A stretch of 64,000 nt of DNA from Motiliproteus coralliicola (lineage in GTDB: Bacteria; Pseudomonadota; Gammaproteobacteria; Pseudomonadales; Balneatricaceae): positions 930,001 to 994,000 of the forward strand of contig NZ_QQOH01000001.1 in NCBI RefSeq assembly GCF_003345655.1, read 5' to 3'. Within the stretch, counting starts at the first letter, position 1. Each line of letters opens with the position of its first letter. The translations under genes were made by a program, and so were the position numbers. Shown one piece after another: positions 38,332 through 47,749 of this stretch. Below the pieces are notes generated by a model. It was not told the DNA's origin and did no database searches. It saw only the letters and a program-made list of their open reading frames with translations.

Positions 38332-39363
38332 TCAACCAGTTAGTCCGACTAACTTATCAAACATATTATTAATTTTTATTAGCGAAGATTTTTTATATTC
38401 TTTTATTTTTATTTTTTCTTCATCACTAAAGGAATAGGCATTATAATCAGCAATATCATCAAAATCCGATAATTCACATATTCTCGATGATAAACCTACA
38501 TCTCTCAACAAACCTTCAACTTTGTATGAGTTTCCAGATGTTGCAAGAAAGGGGGTTTCAGTAACAATCGCAAAACATAAAGAGTGAAATCTGGAAGCAA
38601 GAAGAATCTGCAATCCTGAAACCTTCTTTAGATATTCACTCACTGTATAGCAAAGAAATCGATTCCTAGCTCGTAAATAACTTTCTTCGGAAACGCCATT
38701 TTCTTTGTTAATCCAGCCAATGTTTGTGAACAAGTGCTTTAAATGCCTAAGTACTTCTGTCGCTGACTTCTCGCCTTCGGCACGATAACTCCGAAGTACA
38801 GGTAAAAAAGTCCATCCATGCTTCATTGCCATTTGAAAATTCCACATCCCTTCTTGGACCTTAGGGCTATCTGTTATCCCTATGCCATTTCTAGACTGAT
38901 ATTCCGGCAAGCTAATCGTTTGAGAAAGCAGCATTGTTAGATCTGGAGCAAAACCAGCTTCTATGCCTCGTTGTTTAAGATAATCATAACTTTCTGATTC
39001 ACGGACATACACTAAATCAAAGTCATTTAACAGCTTATCAAACTCTGCTGGATTATCTTGATAGGTCGCATTGATAAGAACAGATGGAGTATTATATTTT
39101 TTCGCATAGGCTGAAACCTCTAATAACCATTTTGCCTTTTCTCGACCATGATGAATTGTTCCTTCACCATTAACAACAATTAAATCTGACTGCTGGATCG
39201 CCTTCTCAATATTATTCATTTTTTTATAATGTACACCAACAGGGCAAGAAGCTATTACCTCAACTCCACGTACTAGAAGGCTGGATTTAATTCCAGAAAC
39301 AACCGCTTCACAGCCGTGGTGATAATCATATGTTGTATCATTAATAAGAACAGCTTTTTTCAT
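38332..39363 (-). CDS. Polysaccharide pyruvyl transferase family protein
   Basis: 343 residues resembling PF04230: N-terminal INDTTYDYHHGCEAVVSGI, SDLIVVNGEGTIHHGREKAKWLL, VYVRESESYDYL and RFHSLCFAIVTETPFLATSGNSYKVEGLL, the last being the ASRFHS motif typical for the family. It would add a pyruvate ketal to a sugar of the polymer. The ribosome site is weak. Very AT-rich, as are its neighbours. Confidence 0.85.
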   Translation of the reverse strand: MKKAVLINDTTYDYHHGCEAVVSGIKSSLLVRGVEVIASCPVGVHYKKMNNIEKAIQQSDLIVVNGEGTIHHGREKAKWLLEVSAYAKKYNTPSVLINATYQDNPAEFDKLLNDFDLVYVRESESYDYLKQRGIEAGFAPDLTMLLSQTISLPEYQSRNGIGITDSPKVQEGMWNFQMAMKHGWTFLPVLRSYRAEGEKSATEVLRHLKHLFTNIGWINKENGVSEESYLRARNRFLCYTVSEYLKKVSGLQILLASRFHSLCFAIVTETPFLATSGNSYKVEGLLRDVGLSSRICELSDFDDIADYNAYSFSDEEKIKIKEYKKSSLIKINNMFDKLVGLTG

Positions 39364-39386
39364 AATAAAAGAATTAAAAGTTATTT

Positions 39387-40643
39387 CTAACGTTCCATGA
39401 TTAATTTAGAAAGTCGACCAACCCAATGGTTAGATATATTTGACCTGGAATATTGATCTATTTTCAAATTATTGCTAGCCTCAGAACCAGTAGTTTTTAT
39501 TTTCCCAATAAAGCTCCGAAGAACCTCAATAATCTGATCCTTATTATCTAAACTAGCAATAGATGCGATACCGTGCTGTCGAAGTAATTGGGCCGTGTCT
39601 CCCCTTTTGTCAGTCAACGCAAGTACAGGCTTTTGCGCACGCAAATACTCATATGCCTTAGCAGGTATCTGTTGATTACAACCAGCACCTTGTAAAAGCA
39701 GGAGTCCGTCAACATCAAACATCTCTTGAAGCGCCTCTCGATATGGCAGTTGTGGCGCCAAACCTACCAACGACTCGATCGCCAATTCTTGCAACCAACA
39801 CTGATAGGTCGATTCATGCCCACTGGCACGTAATACAAAACGTACTTTCCTACTCTCAAATAATCCTTCTTTTTTGAGTTCAGAAAGCGCTTGAAATAGC
39901 GCTCGTGGATTGCGCTCGTGGATATAGATCAAACCCGAGTGCAAAATGACAATTTCATCAGTATCCAGAGACGATGGAGACAACCCCTTGTATTGTTCCT
40001 CATCAAAACCATTACTGACCATCATCCAACGCTCATCTGGAACCTCTGGATAGCGCCGTTGATATTCTGCCAATGCACCCGGTGTAGCAAAGGTGAGCAG
40101 GCTGGCATGCTTGGCCGCACTCTTTTCGATCCAGTTAAAGCAGTTCCACTTCAAGGGATCTGCCGGATAGCCCTCTTGAGCCATAGGGTCACGAAAATCA
40201 GCGACCCAGGGAATGCCGGTCAAGCGATGCAGTATCAGCGCAATGACATGGGCCGAAGCGATGGGATAGGTTGAGAGAATAAAGGAAGGTCGACGACGGT
40301 AGATCTCTCTAAGCCCCCGCGACACTCCGAAAAGAATCCATGATTGCAGATTATCAGGCAGCGCCATCAACTGCAGATATTTGCCCTTGATTGATAGATG
40401 CTGCGCGGTATCGAAGGCTTGACTCCGGCATATCCGAATTGAAGGGGCTAATTGTGACAGCGTCTCAGGGTCCGAGCGAGGGTAAGTTCTCTCATGAGCA
40501 CTGAGTACGCTGACGTCCCAGTCGTTTTCGGCCAACGCATTCGCTAGAGCGATCATCCGATGCATACCACTGCTGACGGCAACCGGTGGAAAGTGATATG
40601 CAATGATAAGGGCCGATTTATTTCCAGACGTTTTCATTTTCAC
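39387..40643 (-). CDS. Glycosyltransferase, GT-B fold (GT4-like)
   Basis: 418 residues: ALIIAYHFPPVAVSSGMHRMIALANALAENDWDVSVL at the N-terminus, then WVADFRDPM, VSNGFDEEQY and a C-terminal domain LLLQGAGCNQQIPAKAYEYLRAQKPVLAL, as in GT4-like enzymes. GTG start at 40643; an ATG two codons later is equally possible. Seven bases follow the Kdo-transferase-like gene, so the two are co-transcribed. Confidence 0.8.
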   Translation of the reverse strand: MKMKTSGNKSALIIAYHFPPVAVSSGMHRMIALANALAENDWDVSVLSAHERTYPRSDPETLSQLAPSIRICRSQAFDTAQHLSIKGKYLQLMALPDNLQSWILFGVSRGLREIYRRRPSFILSTYPIASAHVIALILHRLTGIPWVADFRDPMAQEGYPADPLKWNCFNWIEKSAAKHASLLTFATPGALAEYQRRYPEVPDERWMMVSNGFDEEQYKGLSPSSLDTDEIVILHSGLIYIHERNPRALFQALSELKKEGLFESRKVRFVLRASGHESTYQCWLQELAIESLVGLAPQLPYREALQEMFDVDGLLLLQGAGCNQQIPAKAYEYLRAQKPVLALTDKRGDTAQLLRQHGIASIASLDNKDQIIEVLRSFIGKIKTTGSEASNNLKIDQYSRSNISNHWVGRLSKLIMER

Positions 40644-40650
40644 TGCTGGG

Positions 40651-41961
40651 TTATTGGATGTTGAGGTTATTATCTACCGACTTCAAATCCTGCTGTATAC
40701 GTCTATAGCTGATATCGGCCGCCCCAGCGAGATCGTCAAGCTGTTGCCGCACTACTGAACGATCTGCCGTTTGCTGACCTTCCAGATAGGTTCTCAATAA
40801 CCGCTCCAGCTCATCCATACTTTCCGCTTCCTGTACCAGCCCTCTGGCTTTAGTTAGGTGATACACCGGGTAGCTTGGATAGATGGGGTTCCAGTCACCA
40901 CTGATCAACGTAGGCTTGCCAAAGCTTAACGGCTCAAGGACATTATGATTACAACCGACATAACAAACATCGGCTGCTGCATAAAAGTTTTTCAGCTCTC
41001 CAAAAGTATCGAGTACTAGGCAGTCACAACTGTCTAACGCCGTCTCGATCAGGTCAGATTTACGCAAATAGGTGAGATTGCTGGCTTCAAGCTGCTCTAA
41101 GAAAGCCGCCATAAAAGCCTTGTTTTCCGGATGCCGCGGCGCGAGCACGACAAGCACTCCCGGCATCGTCTGTTTGACCTTTTTTAGCACTTCCAGCAAC
41201 TGCCCACTCTCTTCCAGGCTGGCAAGACAGCCTGCAACAAAGACCGGCGTTTCCACACCGTTAAGCTGTTCAATCAGCGCCCGGCTAGTTGTATTCAGAC
41301 TGTCACCGCTATGCTGCTTAAGCGCATCAAATTTCATGTTCCCGGAGACCGTGACTTTATCGACAGCCAGGCCATCAGCCACCAGCTCGTCAGCCACTTG
41401 CTGGGTCTGTACTGTGACATGGTCGAACAATGCGAGGTAAGCGCGGGTAAACCAGCGCCGCTCGATCCGATCCATTCTGCATGATGGAAGATAGTGATAT
41501 AGCCAGGCATTGACTAAGAAAAGTTTGCTGCCCGCACGTTTCGCACCTCGAAGCAGCCCGTAGGAAAGCCGACAAGGAGCGTCATTCGGCTTGGCGGGAA
41601 TTTCACAAACCACCAACAAATCGGGACTAATCTGCGGAATGAGCTGCTCACAATCGGTGATCGCACCGGTTAATTCGATCACGGCAGCTGTTGGGAACTG
41701 TTGCTGGAAGCTTTCCAGATAACATTGACGGTCGGTGATCAGCGTTAAACGTCCCTGTGACGATAACTTTTCGATTAAGGGTCTGCAGGCGTTGAGCTCC
41801 CCGATGGTCGAACAGAACACCCAAATATCGGGGCCTGTCGAGCCGCTCTGTTCGACCGCCGTTGTTACCGATACGGAATGACTAACGGGAGTGCGAAGGT
41901 CAACCAATCGGTTGAGCCAATAAAAAACTTTCCATCCTATCCATTCGGCAAAGTTGATCAT
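40651..41961 (-). CDS. 3-deoxy-manno-octulosonic acid transferase-like protein (WaaA/KdtA, GT30-like)
   Basis: 436 residues. The N-terminal domain shows IWVFCSTIGELNACRPLIEKL with Glu55 at the place of the catalytic acid of WaaA; NAWLYHYLPSCR, VSGNMKFDALK and VLAPRHPENK follow the GT30 order. It is distant from a true lipid A Kdo transferase, and its setting among capsule genes with a KpsF-like isomerase suggests it moves Kdo or a similar acid sugar to the polymer. The N-terminus is short with one hydrophobic segment. Confidence 0.8.
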   Translation of the reverse strand: MINFAEWIGWKVFYWLNRLVDLRTPVSHSVSVTTAVEQSGSTGPDIWVFCSTIGELNACRPLIEKLSSQGRLTLITDRQCYLESFQQQFPTAAVIELTGAITDCEQLIPQISPDLLVVCEIPAKPNDAPCRLSYGLLRGAKRAGSKLFLVNAWLYHYLPSCRMDRIERRWFTRAYLALFDHVTVQTQQVADELVADGLAVDKVTVSGNMKFDALKQHSGDSLNTTSRALIEQLNGVETPVFVAGCLASLEESGQLLEVLKKVKQTMPGVLVVLAPRHPENKAFMAAFLEQLEASNLTYLRKSDLIETALDSCDCLVLDTFGELKNFYAAADVCYVGCNHNVLEPLSFGKPTLISGDWNPIYPSYPVYHLTKARGLVQEAESMDELERLLRTYLEGQQTADRSVVRQQLDDLAGAADISYRRIQQDLKSVDNNLNIQ

Positions 41962-42189
41962 TATTCCCTTCTTGGTTTCGCCACGCCATCCAGATGCTTT
42001 CTGTAAAGCCCTGAGTGGACCGTAAAATCCTTACTGAAGCAAGCCAATTTGATAAGCCGGCGAAGCCCGTGCGCGCGCTGATGACAAAATCAATGGCCGA
42101 AGGTACCAGTGTAGCCCTTGCACAGCACTCGGCTTCACTCTAGCCTTAAGGCGTTCCGCAATCGCGACCCAGCAATGGACTAGATCTCA
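41962..42189. other. Divergent gap between GT30-like and deacetylase genes
   Basis: About 230 bases with no gene. Both flanking genes start here, so it should hold two promoters, but I could not identify clear -35/-10 or -24/-12 elements. Confidence 0.4.
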
Positions 42190-43152
42190 ATGATGACGAC
42201 GCTGTTCAAGCCCCTGATCCAACGACTCTCGGCCCGGCAAAAGCTATCCATCATCAATTACCATCAGGTTGTTGCGGAATTCGATCCAATGCGTCCGGAC
42301 GAAGTCACCGCGACTCAGTTGACCGACCAGATGGCCTGGATATCCCGCTGCTTCAATGTACTGACCCTAGCAGATGCTGCTGAGCACCTTCGCAACCGCA
42401 CCCTTCCACCCCGAGCCCTGGTCATCACATTCGACGATGGTTACCAAAATAACGCCACCATCGCTCTACCCATCCTGCAACATTTCAACCTCAACGCAAC
42501 ATTTTTTATTGCCTCGGATTTTCTTGATGGCGGGATCATGTGGAACGATCGAGTTATTGAAGCCTTGCGCGCAGCCCCTTCGGGATCGATCGACCTTAAG
42601 TGGCTAGAGCTGGGACAGCCGCTGCTGGACAGCCCTGAATCGCGACAACTTACCGCTCATAAGATATTGATAGCGATCAAGCATAAGCCCATCGAAGAGC
42701 GCACCGAGGCTGTCGACCGCCTCTGCTCGACTATTGCACAACCGGCTAATCTCATGCTGCGTTCAGAGCAGGTGCAGTTGCTGGCCAAAGCCGGTATGGA
42801 GATTGGGGGCCACAGCTGTAGCCACCCGATTCTGGCAAACCTCGATTCGCACAATCTAATCCAAGAAATTCAAGATAATAAACTCAGCCTGCAAAAACTC
42901 ATCGATGAACCCGTGCTCTCATTTGCCTACCCGAATGGAAAGCCGATCAAGGATTACAACCAGTCCACCATTTCGGCGCTTAAAGAAGCTGGCTATCGCC
43001 AAGCCGTTACTACTTGCGCCGGCACTTCAGAACCGTCGACCGATCTCTTTCAACTGCCTCGTTTTACCCCATGGAGAAAGCAACAGTTTGGCTTTATGGC
43101 CCAACTAAGCAAGAACTACTATACCTCGGCAACTCAGCTTGCGAGTCAATAG
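42190..43152 (+). CDS. Polysaccharide deacetylase family protein (NodB fold)
   Basis: 320 residues. Motif 1 is LVITFDDGYQNN, then FFIASDFLDGG; the metal motif is GGHSCSHP and a late segment FAYPNGKPIKDY corresponds to motif 3. This is the cytoplasmic or membrane-bound type used in cell-envelope polymers and is distinct from the XrtA deacetylase at 14153. Two adjacent ATG codons are possible starts. Confidence 0.88.
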   Translation: MMTTLFKPLIQRLSARQKLSIINYHQVVAEFDPMRPDEVTATQLTDQMAWISRCFNVLTLADAAEHLRNRTLPPRALVITFDDGYQNNATIALPILQHFNLNATFFIASDFLDGGIMWNDRVIEALRAAPSGSIDLKWLELGQPLLDSPESRQLTAHKILIAIKHKPIEERTEAVDRLCSTIAQPANLMLRSEQVQLLAKAGMEIGGHSCSHPILANLDSHNLIQEIQDNKLSLQKLIDEPVLSFAYPNGKPIKDYNQSTISALKEAGYRQAVTTCAGTSEPSTDLFQLPRFTPWRKQQFGFMAQLSKNYYTSATQLASQ

Positions 43153-43227
43153 TCGGTGCGACTAATGGACACCTACACCACACGGTTTATGTCCACAACT
43201 CGATAATAGGACGACCTTAGACTAGAG

Positions 43228-44439
43228 ATGGATATCCAAATCAATCAACTTCCTGAAGCGGCCAAGTACTATCCACGACCGCGGGTTCCAATGCTACCTC
43301 TTTTTGAACCTGAAACTCTAACGTTGGGGGCCCAGCCCGCCCAACACAGCCGCTTCTTCGAATCTGACGTTCTGTACCTGCCAAGTGGTCGTCTTGCAAT
43401 TTACTACGCCCTTAAATTGCTAGGGGTCAGCAACAATGATGAGGTTCTGATTCCGGCATATCACTGCGGTTCTATGCTGGAGCCGATTATTTATCTCGGT
43501 GCACGCCCGGTCTTTTTTGAATTGGATAGCCAACTTCGCTGTACGACCGACGACCTTGGCCCATCTATAACAGCAAAAACGAAGGCTCTCCTACTGCCTC
43601 ATTTTTTCGGGTTTAACCAGGATATCAGCACCTTCAGGGCATTTTGTGATCATCACGAAATTGCCTTGATAGAGGACTGTGCCCACGCTTTCTTTGGTAC
43701 TTATCAAAACCAACCACTGGGTAGCTTTGGTGATTTCAGCATCGCCAGTACCGTAAAATTCTTCCCCGGAACCGAAGGTGGTATTCTTGCCTGCAATCGA
43801 GGCAAACATGCCCTTGAAAAACTGATTAATCGCTCGGTTAGTTTTCAACAACAGTGCAAAAGCATGCTTCATACCTTAGAGCTTGGAGCGGTTTATGGTC
43901 GGCTGGGGCTTCTCGGGAAGCTGCTGAACATGCGTAGTTCGAACACAGAGCCCTTTACACCTGACTCGGTGAAAGTTGTCTCCGATCAATACTGCACCAT
44001 CGATAAAAGCTGCTTACAATGGTTTGACCCACGGCAAATCGGCACCAGTGCAACCCTCTGCACCCGTCATCTCGCCAGTCATAGCAACTCCCGGATGATA
44101 GCCGCACGCCGTCGCCGTCACTTCCTTCACTACCTAAAACGCATCGATCAGATCCAAGGGGTTAAACCACTCTTTACAACATTACCCGAAAGTACTGTCC
44201 CCTATGTGTTTCCACTGTTACTCGACAATCCCGCAACCGACTTTCCCAAGTTGAAACAACAGGGAGTACCTATTTGGCGCTGGGAAGAGCTGGCCAAAAC
44301 AGACTGTAAAGTTAGCCAGGATTACCGCTTAAGATTAATTCAACTACCCTGCCACCAATCATTAACCCGTGATGAACTGACCTGGATCATCAGCACCCTT
44401 GAAAAAACGGTAAATCGAAATGAAAACAACCGATCATAG
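43228..44439 (+). CDS. DegT/DnrJ/EryC1/StrS-family PLP aminotransferase
   Basis: 403 residues. PLP contacts are Asp150 (ALIEDCAHAFFGTY) and the Schiff-base lysine Lys177 (STVKFFPGTEGG). The fold matches sugar aminotransferases, but YIPAYHCGSMLEPI-like wording differs from the WbpE-type enzyme at 33123, so the substrate is probably another sugar or acyl compound. It overlaps the KpsF-like gene by 20 bases. Confidence 0.82.
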   Translation: MDIQINQLPEAAKYYPRPRVPMLPLFEPETLTLGAQPAQHSRFFESDVLYLPSGRLAIYYALKLLGVSNNDEVLIPAYHCGSMLEPIIYLGARPVFFELDSQLRCTTDDLGPSITAKTKALLLPHFFGFNQDISTFRAFCDHHEIALIEDCAHAFFGTYQNQPLGSFGDFSIASTVKFFPGTEGGILACNRGKHALEKLINRSVSFQQQCKSMLHTLELGAVYGRLGLLGKLLNMRSSNTEPFTPDSVKVVSDQYCTIDKSCLQWFDPRQIGTSATLCTRHLASHSNSRMIAARRRRHFLHYLKRIDQIQGVKPLFTTLPESTVPYVFPLLLDNPATDFPKLKQQGVPIWRWEELAKTDCKVSQDYRLRLIQLPCHQSLTRDELTWIISTLEKTVNRNENNRS

Positions 44440-45376
44440 TCAACAGGCATTCAGGGTTTTCGAGATTGAAGCGCAAGCCATCTTAAATTTAAAACATGCG
44501 CTGGATGGCCATTTTAACCAAGCTGTCGAGGCAATTATCAATTCTTCCGGAAAAGCGGTGGTCTGCGGCATAGGAAAATCAGGCATCATCGGCGAAAAAA
44601 TATCCGCCACACTTTCCAGCACCGGCACCGCCAGCTTTTTTATGCACCCTTCAGAAGCCATTCATGGTGATTTAGGGCGGATATCGAGCAATGACTGCTT
44701 CATCATGATATCCAATTCAGGTGAAACTGAAGAAGTTATCCGGCTACTGCCTTTTATGCTCGACAACGGCAATACCATAATCGCACTGACCGGAAACCCA
44801 TCCTCAACGCTAGCGAAAAACGCTTCGGTCCACCTAAACATAGGTGTTGAAGAGGAGGCCTGCCCACTAAAGCTGGCGCCTACCTCCTCCACCACTGCTA
44901 CGCTCGCCATGGGTGATGCACTGGCGGTTGCCCTTATGGTCGCCAGGGACTTTCAACCCGAACAGTTCGCCCGTTTTCATCCGGGTGGCAACTTGGGCAG
45001 AAAGCTGCTCACGCAAGTGAAAGATGTGATCAGAGACGCCCCCTTGCCACTGATAGGCGCTGATGAGCGTATGGATCAAATTATCTCAACGATCACGGCA
45101 GGTAGAGTCGGCCTCGTCATCGTTGGTGACATCGATAAAGTCCAGGGAGTTATCTCGGATGGTGATATACGACGTGCCATGCAAGCCCATCCCCACGACT
45201 TTTTGAATATCCAAGCCCGGACGATACTCACACAAAACCCTAAGAGCATCGCTTCCTCAGCATCGGTTCAGGATGCGATCGAGATGATGAATCAGCACAA
45301 TATCACCGCACTAATTGTTACCGATGAGAACGGAAAAGTTGTTGGAGTGGTTCAGCTTTTTGACTGTAATCTTTAA
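44420..45376 (+). CDS. Arabinose 5-phosphate isomerase, KpsF/GutQ/KdsD family
   Basis: 318 residues: a SIS domain (about 35-170: VVCGIGKSGIIGEKISATLSSTGT, FFMHPSEAIHGDLG, ISNSGETEEVI) and two CBS domains (about 205-318). It converts ribulose 5-phosphate to arabinose 5-phosphate, the first Kdo precursor. Capsule loci keep such extra copies to supply Kdo for the polymer; a GT30-like gene nearby supports this. ATG overlaps the upstream aminotransferase gene. Confidence 0.92.
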   Translation: MKTTDHSQQAFRVFEIEAQAILNLKHALDGHFNQAVEAIINSSGKAVVCGIGKSGIIGEKISATLSSTGTASFFMHPSEAIHGDLGRISSNDCFIMISNSGETEEVIRLLPFMLDNGNTIIALTGNPSSTLAKNASVHLNIGVEEEACPLKLAPTSSTTATLAMGDALAVALMVARDFQPEQFARFHPGGNLGRKLLTQVKDVIRDAPLPLIGADERMDQIISTITAGRVGLVIVGDIDKVQGVISDGDIRRAMQAHPHDFLNIQARTILTQNPKSIASSASVQDAIEMMNQHNITALIVTDENGKVVGVVQLFDCNL

Positions 45377-45419
45377 TTGTCTAATAACATCTTAATCTAT
45401 GAATAGTCTCTAACAAAGA

Positions 45420-46820
45420 CTAGTAACTTAACAAACAATTTTGTCGCAGGTGGTAATCGAAAGCACCGATATATAGGTGATTAGAAAGGGAGCCTTTACC
45501 ACATAGGTCTTTATTCATCCTTTTATTTTCAATCGCTTCTGGGATTTCTGGACGACTACTTTTTAGTGAGAAATCTAATCGGTGAGCGGCGCTGAATAAT
45601 GTTGCAAAGCTATCACCGAAGGTACTATCGACGGGTAACTCCCAGTTATTTGATGAAAATTTTACAGTACCTCCATTTCGTTCTTTAAGTCTTCCGCTGA
45701 ATAAATTATTAATAACTACGGCCGTACTCTCTGGAAAGCGAACATCAATACCTAAGGTATTATACAACGTATTATTGGATACCAGAGTATTATTTGATTT
45801 ATTCAAATAGATCCCAACATCAGAGCAGTTCGCCACCACATTACCCTGTATAACCCCTTCATCATGCTCATAGAGGCACTGCTGATCCCGACAGACTCGC
45901 GTATTAGTACCACCTCCGCCAAATGATAAACCAACCTGAGTAAACTTGGGATTCTTGTTCTCAGAGCAAAGAACAACATTGCTTTCAAAGCTGTTATTCC
46001 TACCCGCTCCCTTAAAAAACGCAGCGTAACTCGTGTAATCACTGCCATCCTTTTTAAAGTTGGCGATAAAATTATTTCTAACTTGCCAGCCACTGGCGGC
46101 CACCACATCAATCAAAGTCACTGGTGAGCGGGTCTTTCTAGGAGCAGGATTGACGAAACTATTACCGACAATGAGTGCATCATCAGGCCATTTTCCATCT
46201 TTGGGATTAGCCTTGATATGTGAGTTAAAACCGCTGATTCTATTTCCGATCAACTGAGTATGGTGTCCCTCTCCTACGATGTGGAATGCATGCTCACATT
46301 TTCGGTCTGTTGCGCAGGTTCCCACCAATTCAACACCCTGAATTCGCCAGTAAGGCGCTTCGATGTAGAAACCCTCGGACATATTCATCTCAATACGAGT
46401 CGTCCAGGCCTTGCTTGCACTCAGCGTGATCGGTAACTCCGCGCTGCCGGCATTTGAAAACTTGAGGTACTTCCCGGACAATTTAAATGTTCCTGGACCT
46501 AAGACAATATGATCACCTGGTTTGGCGTTTTTGATGGCGCGCCGAAACTTGCTGGTATCAGCAACGGTAATAACTCTTAATGCATTCGGCTCAGTGACAG
46601 ACTGGAGCAGTTGAGGTTGAATTTTTTGCTGCCAAAATGCCATCACTTCCGACAGCGGGACTGGCTTGGATGAATCGAAATAAAGATACTCATACATCAA
46701 ACTGATAACTTGTTGCCGGTGCGGATAAGCAACTTTCACCACGAAATACGCAGCACCAAAGTGGCCGATCAACGCCCAGAACAGCACGTAGTTACGAAAA
46801 GAGAACAGCCTGCGGATCAT
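45420..46820 (-). CDS. Membrane-anchored beta-helix protein, polysaccharide lyase family 6-like
   Basis: 466 residues with a hydrophobic anchor (about 9-30) and a right-handed parallel beta-helix rich in N/G/V repeats: FRRAIKNAKPGDHIVLGPGTF at the start, VSNNTLYNTLGIDVRFPES later. The PGD-hairpin start is typical of PL6 alginate lyase/chondroitinase B-like proteins. I cannot confirm catalytic Lys/Arg residues by eye. It may cut the polymer during export. It follows the minus-strand hydrolase/ACP genes after a 65-base gap. Confidence 0.72.
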   Translation of the reverse strand: MIRRLFSFRNYVLFWALIGHFGAAYFVVKVAYPHRQQVISLMYEYLYFDSSKPVPLSEVMAFWQQKIQPQLLQSVTEPNALRVITVADTSKFRRAIKNAKPGDHIVLGPGTFKLSGKYLKFSNAGSAELPITLSASKAWTTRIEMNMSEGFYIEAPYWRIQGVELVGTCATDRKCEHAFHIVGEGHHTQLIGNRISGFNSHIKANPKDGKWPDDALIVGNSFVNPAPRKTRSPVTLIDVVAASGWQVRNNFIANFKKDGSDYTSYAAFFKGAGRNNSFESNVVLCSENKNPKFTQVGLSFGGGGTNTRVCRDQQCLYEHDEGVIQGNVVANCSDVGIYLNKSNNTLVSNNTLYNTLGIDVRFPESTAVVINNLFSGRLKERNGGTVKFSSNNWELPVDSTFGDSFATLFSAAHRLDFSLKSSRPEIPEAIENKRMNKDLCGKGSLSNHLYIGAFDYHLRQNCLLSY

Positions 46821-46885
46821 CGTTCGATTACCCGTTAATTAATCAATTGTCCCAAACAGGCCAGTCGCCCGAATGAGCAGGTTCG

Positions 46886-47749
46886 CTATTGAGAATAGTC
46901 TCGCCGATTTATCTGGCAAATATGGTCTGAAATAAATTTAACGGTGTGATTCGCCAGCCACTGCTTCCACGCTGTGCTGGAGAAAGTATGGTCGGCTGCC
47001 TCTAATCTAAAGGTCGTCACCCGATTCTTTGCAGCATAGCCGCGCCATCTAGCGTCGCCTAAGTAACATCTTTCGAACTCTTTCGCGGTCAAATCATCGC
47101 CGCTTAAAAACCAAGCCACTGGCACTTGTAAGCGGCCAAAAGCCATCAGCATCCGCTGTTGATACGACCTGCCGGCATTGTTGGCTTCGGTACTTGTGGA
47201 GGCCTTTTTCACCGTCCCCCCCAGCTCTTTAGCACTAGCAGCTACGCTGATTTGGCCTTTCAACAGCTTACGCCAAAAACCTTGGCTGAACAGCCGCTTC
47301 AAGTAGTAATCGAACAGGTAGGTTTTGGCTCGAGCCTCCTCGTTCTCAAGCCAGGGATTGACCAGCACCAGGCCGGCAACGCGTGGATCCTCAGGAGCAT
47401 AGATCAGTGCCGCCGAAGCACCATCGCAAAGCCCCCAGAGCACCACACGCTCAAGTTCGGCCTCGGCACAGAAGCTATCCAACGCCGCACAGATATCCTG
47501 GTCCAATCGATCAAAGGTTATTTTATCGCCTTCGCTGTCACCCATCCCGGTGACATCAAAGCGCATTGCAGGGACCCCCTGCAGGGCAAAATCCCTGGCC
47601 AAATGGACGAACTGGCGATGGCTTCCTACCCGGTACTGAGGACCTCCGACCACAATCAGCACACCCGTTTTAGCACCATCTACAGGATGTATGATGCCGT
47701 TCAGCAGCCTGTCGCCTGAGTCGAAGCTGACCGCTCGTTCATTGAACAC
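46886..47749 (-). CDS. Hydrolase 1, exosortase A system-associated (alpha/beta hydrolase)
   Basis: 287 residues of the TIGR03100-type family. The nucleophile elbow reads WGLCDGASAAL, so the expected nucleophile is Cys108 instead of serine. Early strand GVLIVVGGPQYRVGSHRQF gives the oxyanion region, and the late Asp-His pair is likely in SGDDLT and LEAADHTF. GTG start with GGGAGG 6 bases upstream. It overlaps hydrolase 2 by 11 bases. Substrate unknown; a thioester on the neighbouring acyl carrier protein is a reasonable guess. Confidence 0.88.
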   Translation of the reverse strand: MFNERAVSFDSGDRLLNGIIHPVDGAKTGVLIVVGGPQYRVGSHRQFVHLARDFALQGVPAMRFDVTGMGDSEGDKITFDRLDQDICAALDSFCAEAELERVVLWGLCDGASAALIYAPEDPRVAGLVLVNPWLENEEARAKTYLFDYYLKRLFSQGFWRKLLKGQISVAASAKELGGTVKKASTSTEANNAGRSYQQRMLMAFGRLQVPVAWFLSGDDLTAKEFERCYLGDARWRGYAAKNRVTTFRLEAADHTFSSTAWKQWLANHTVKFISDHICQINRRDYSQ

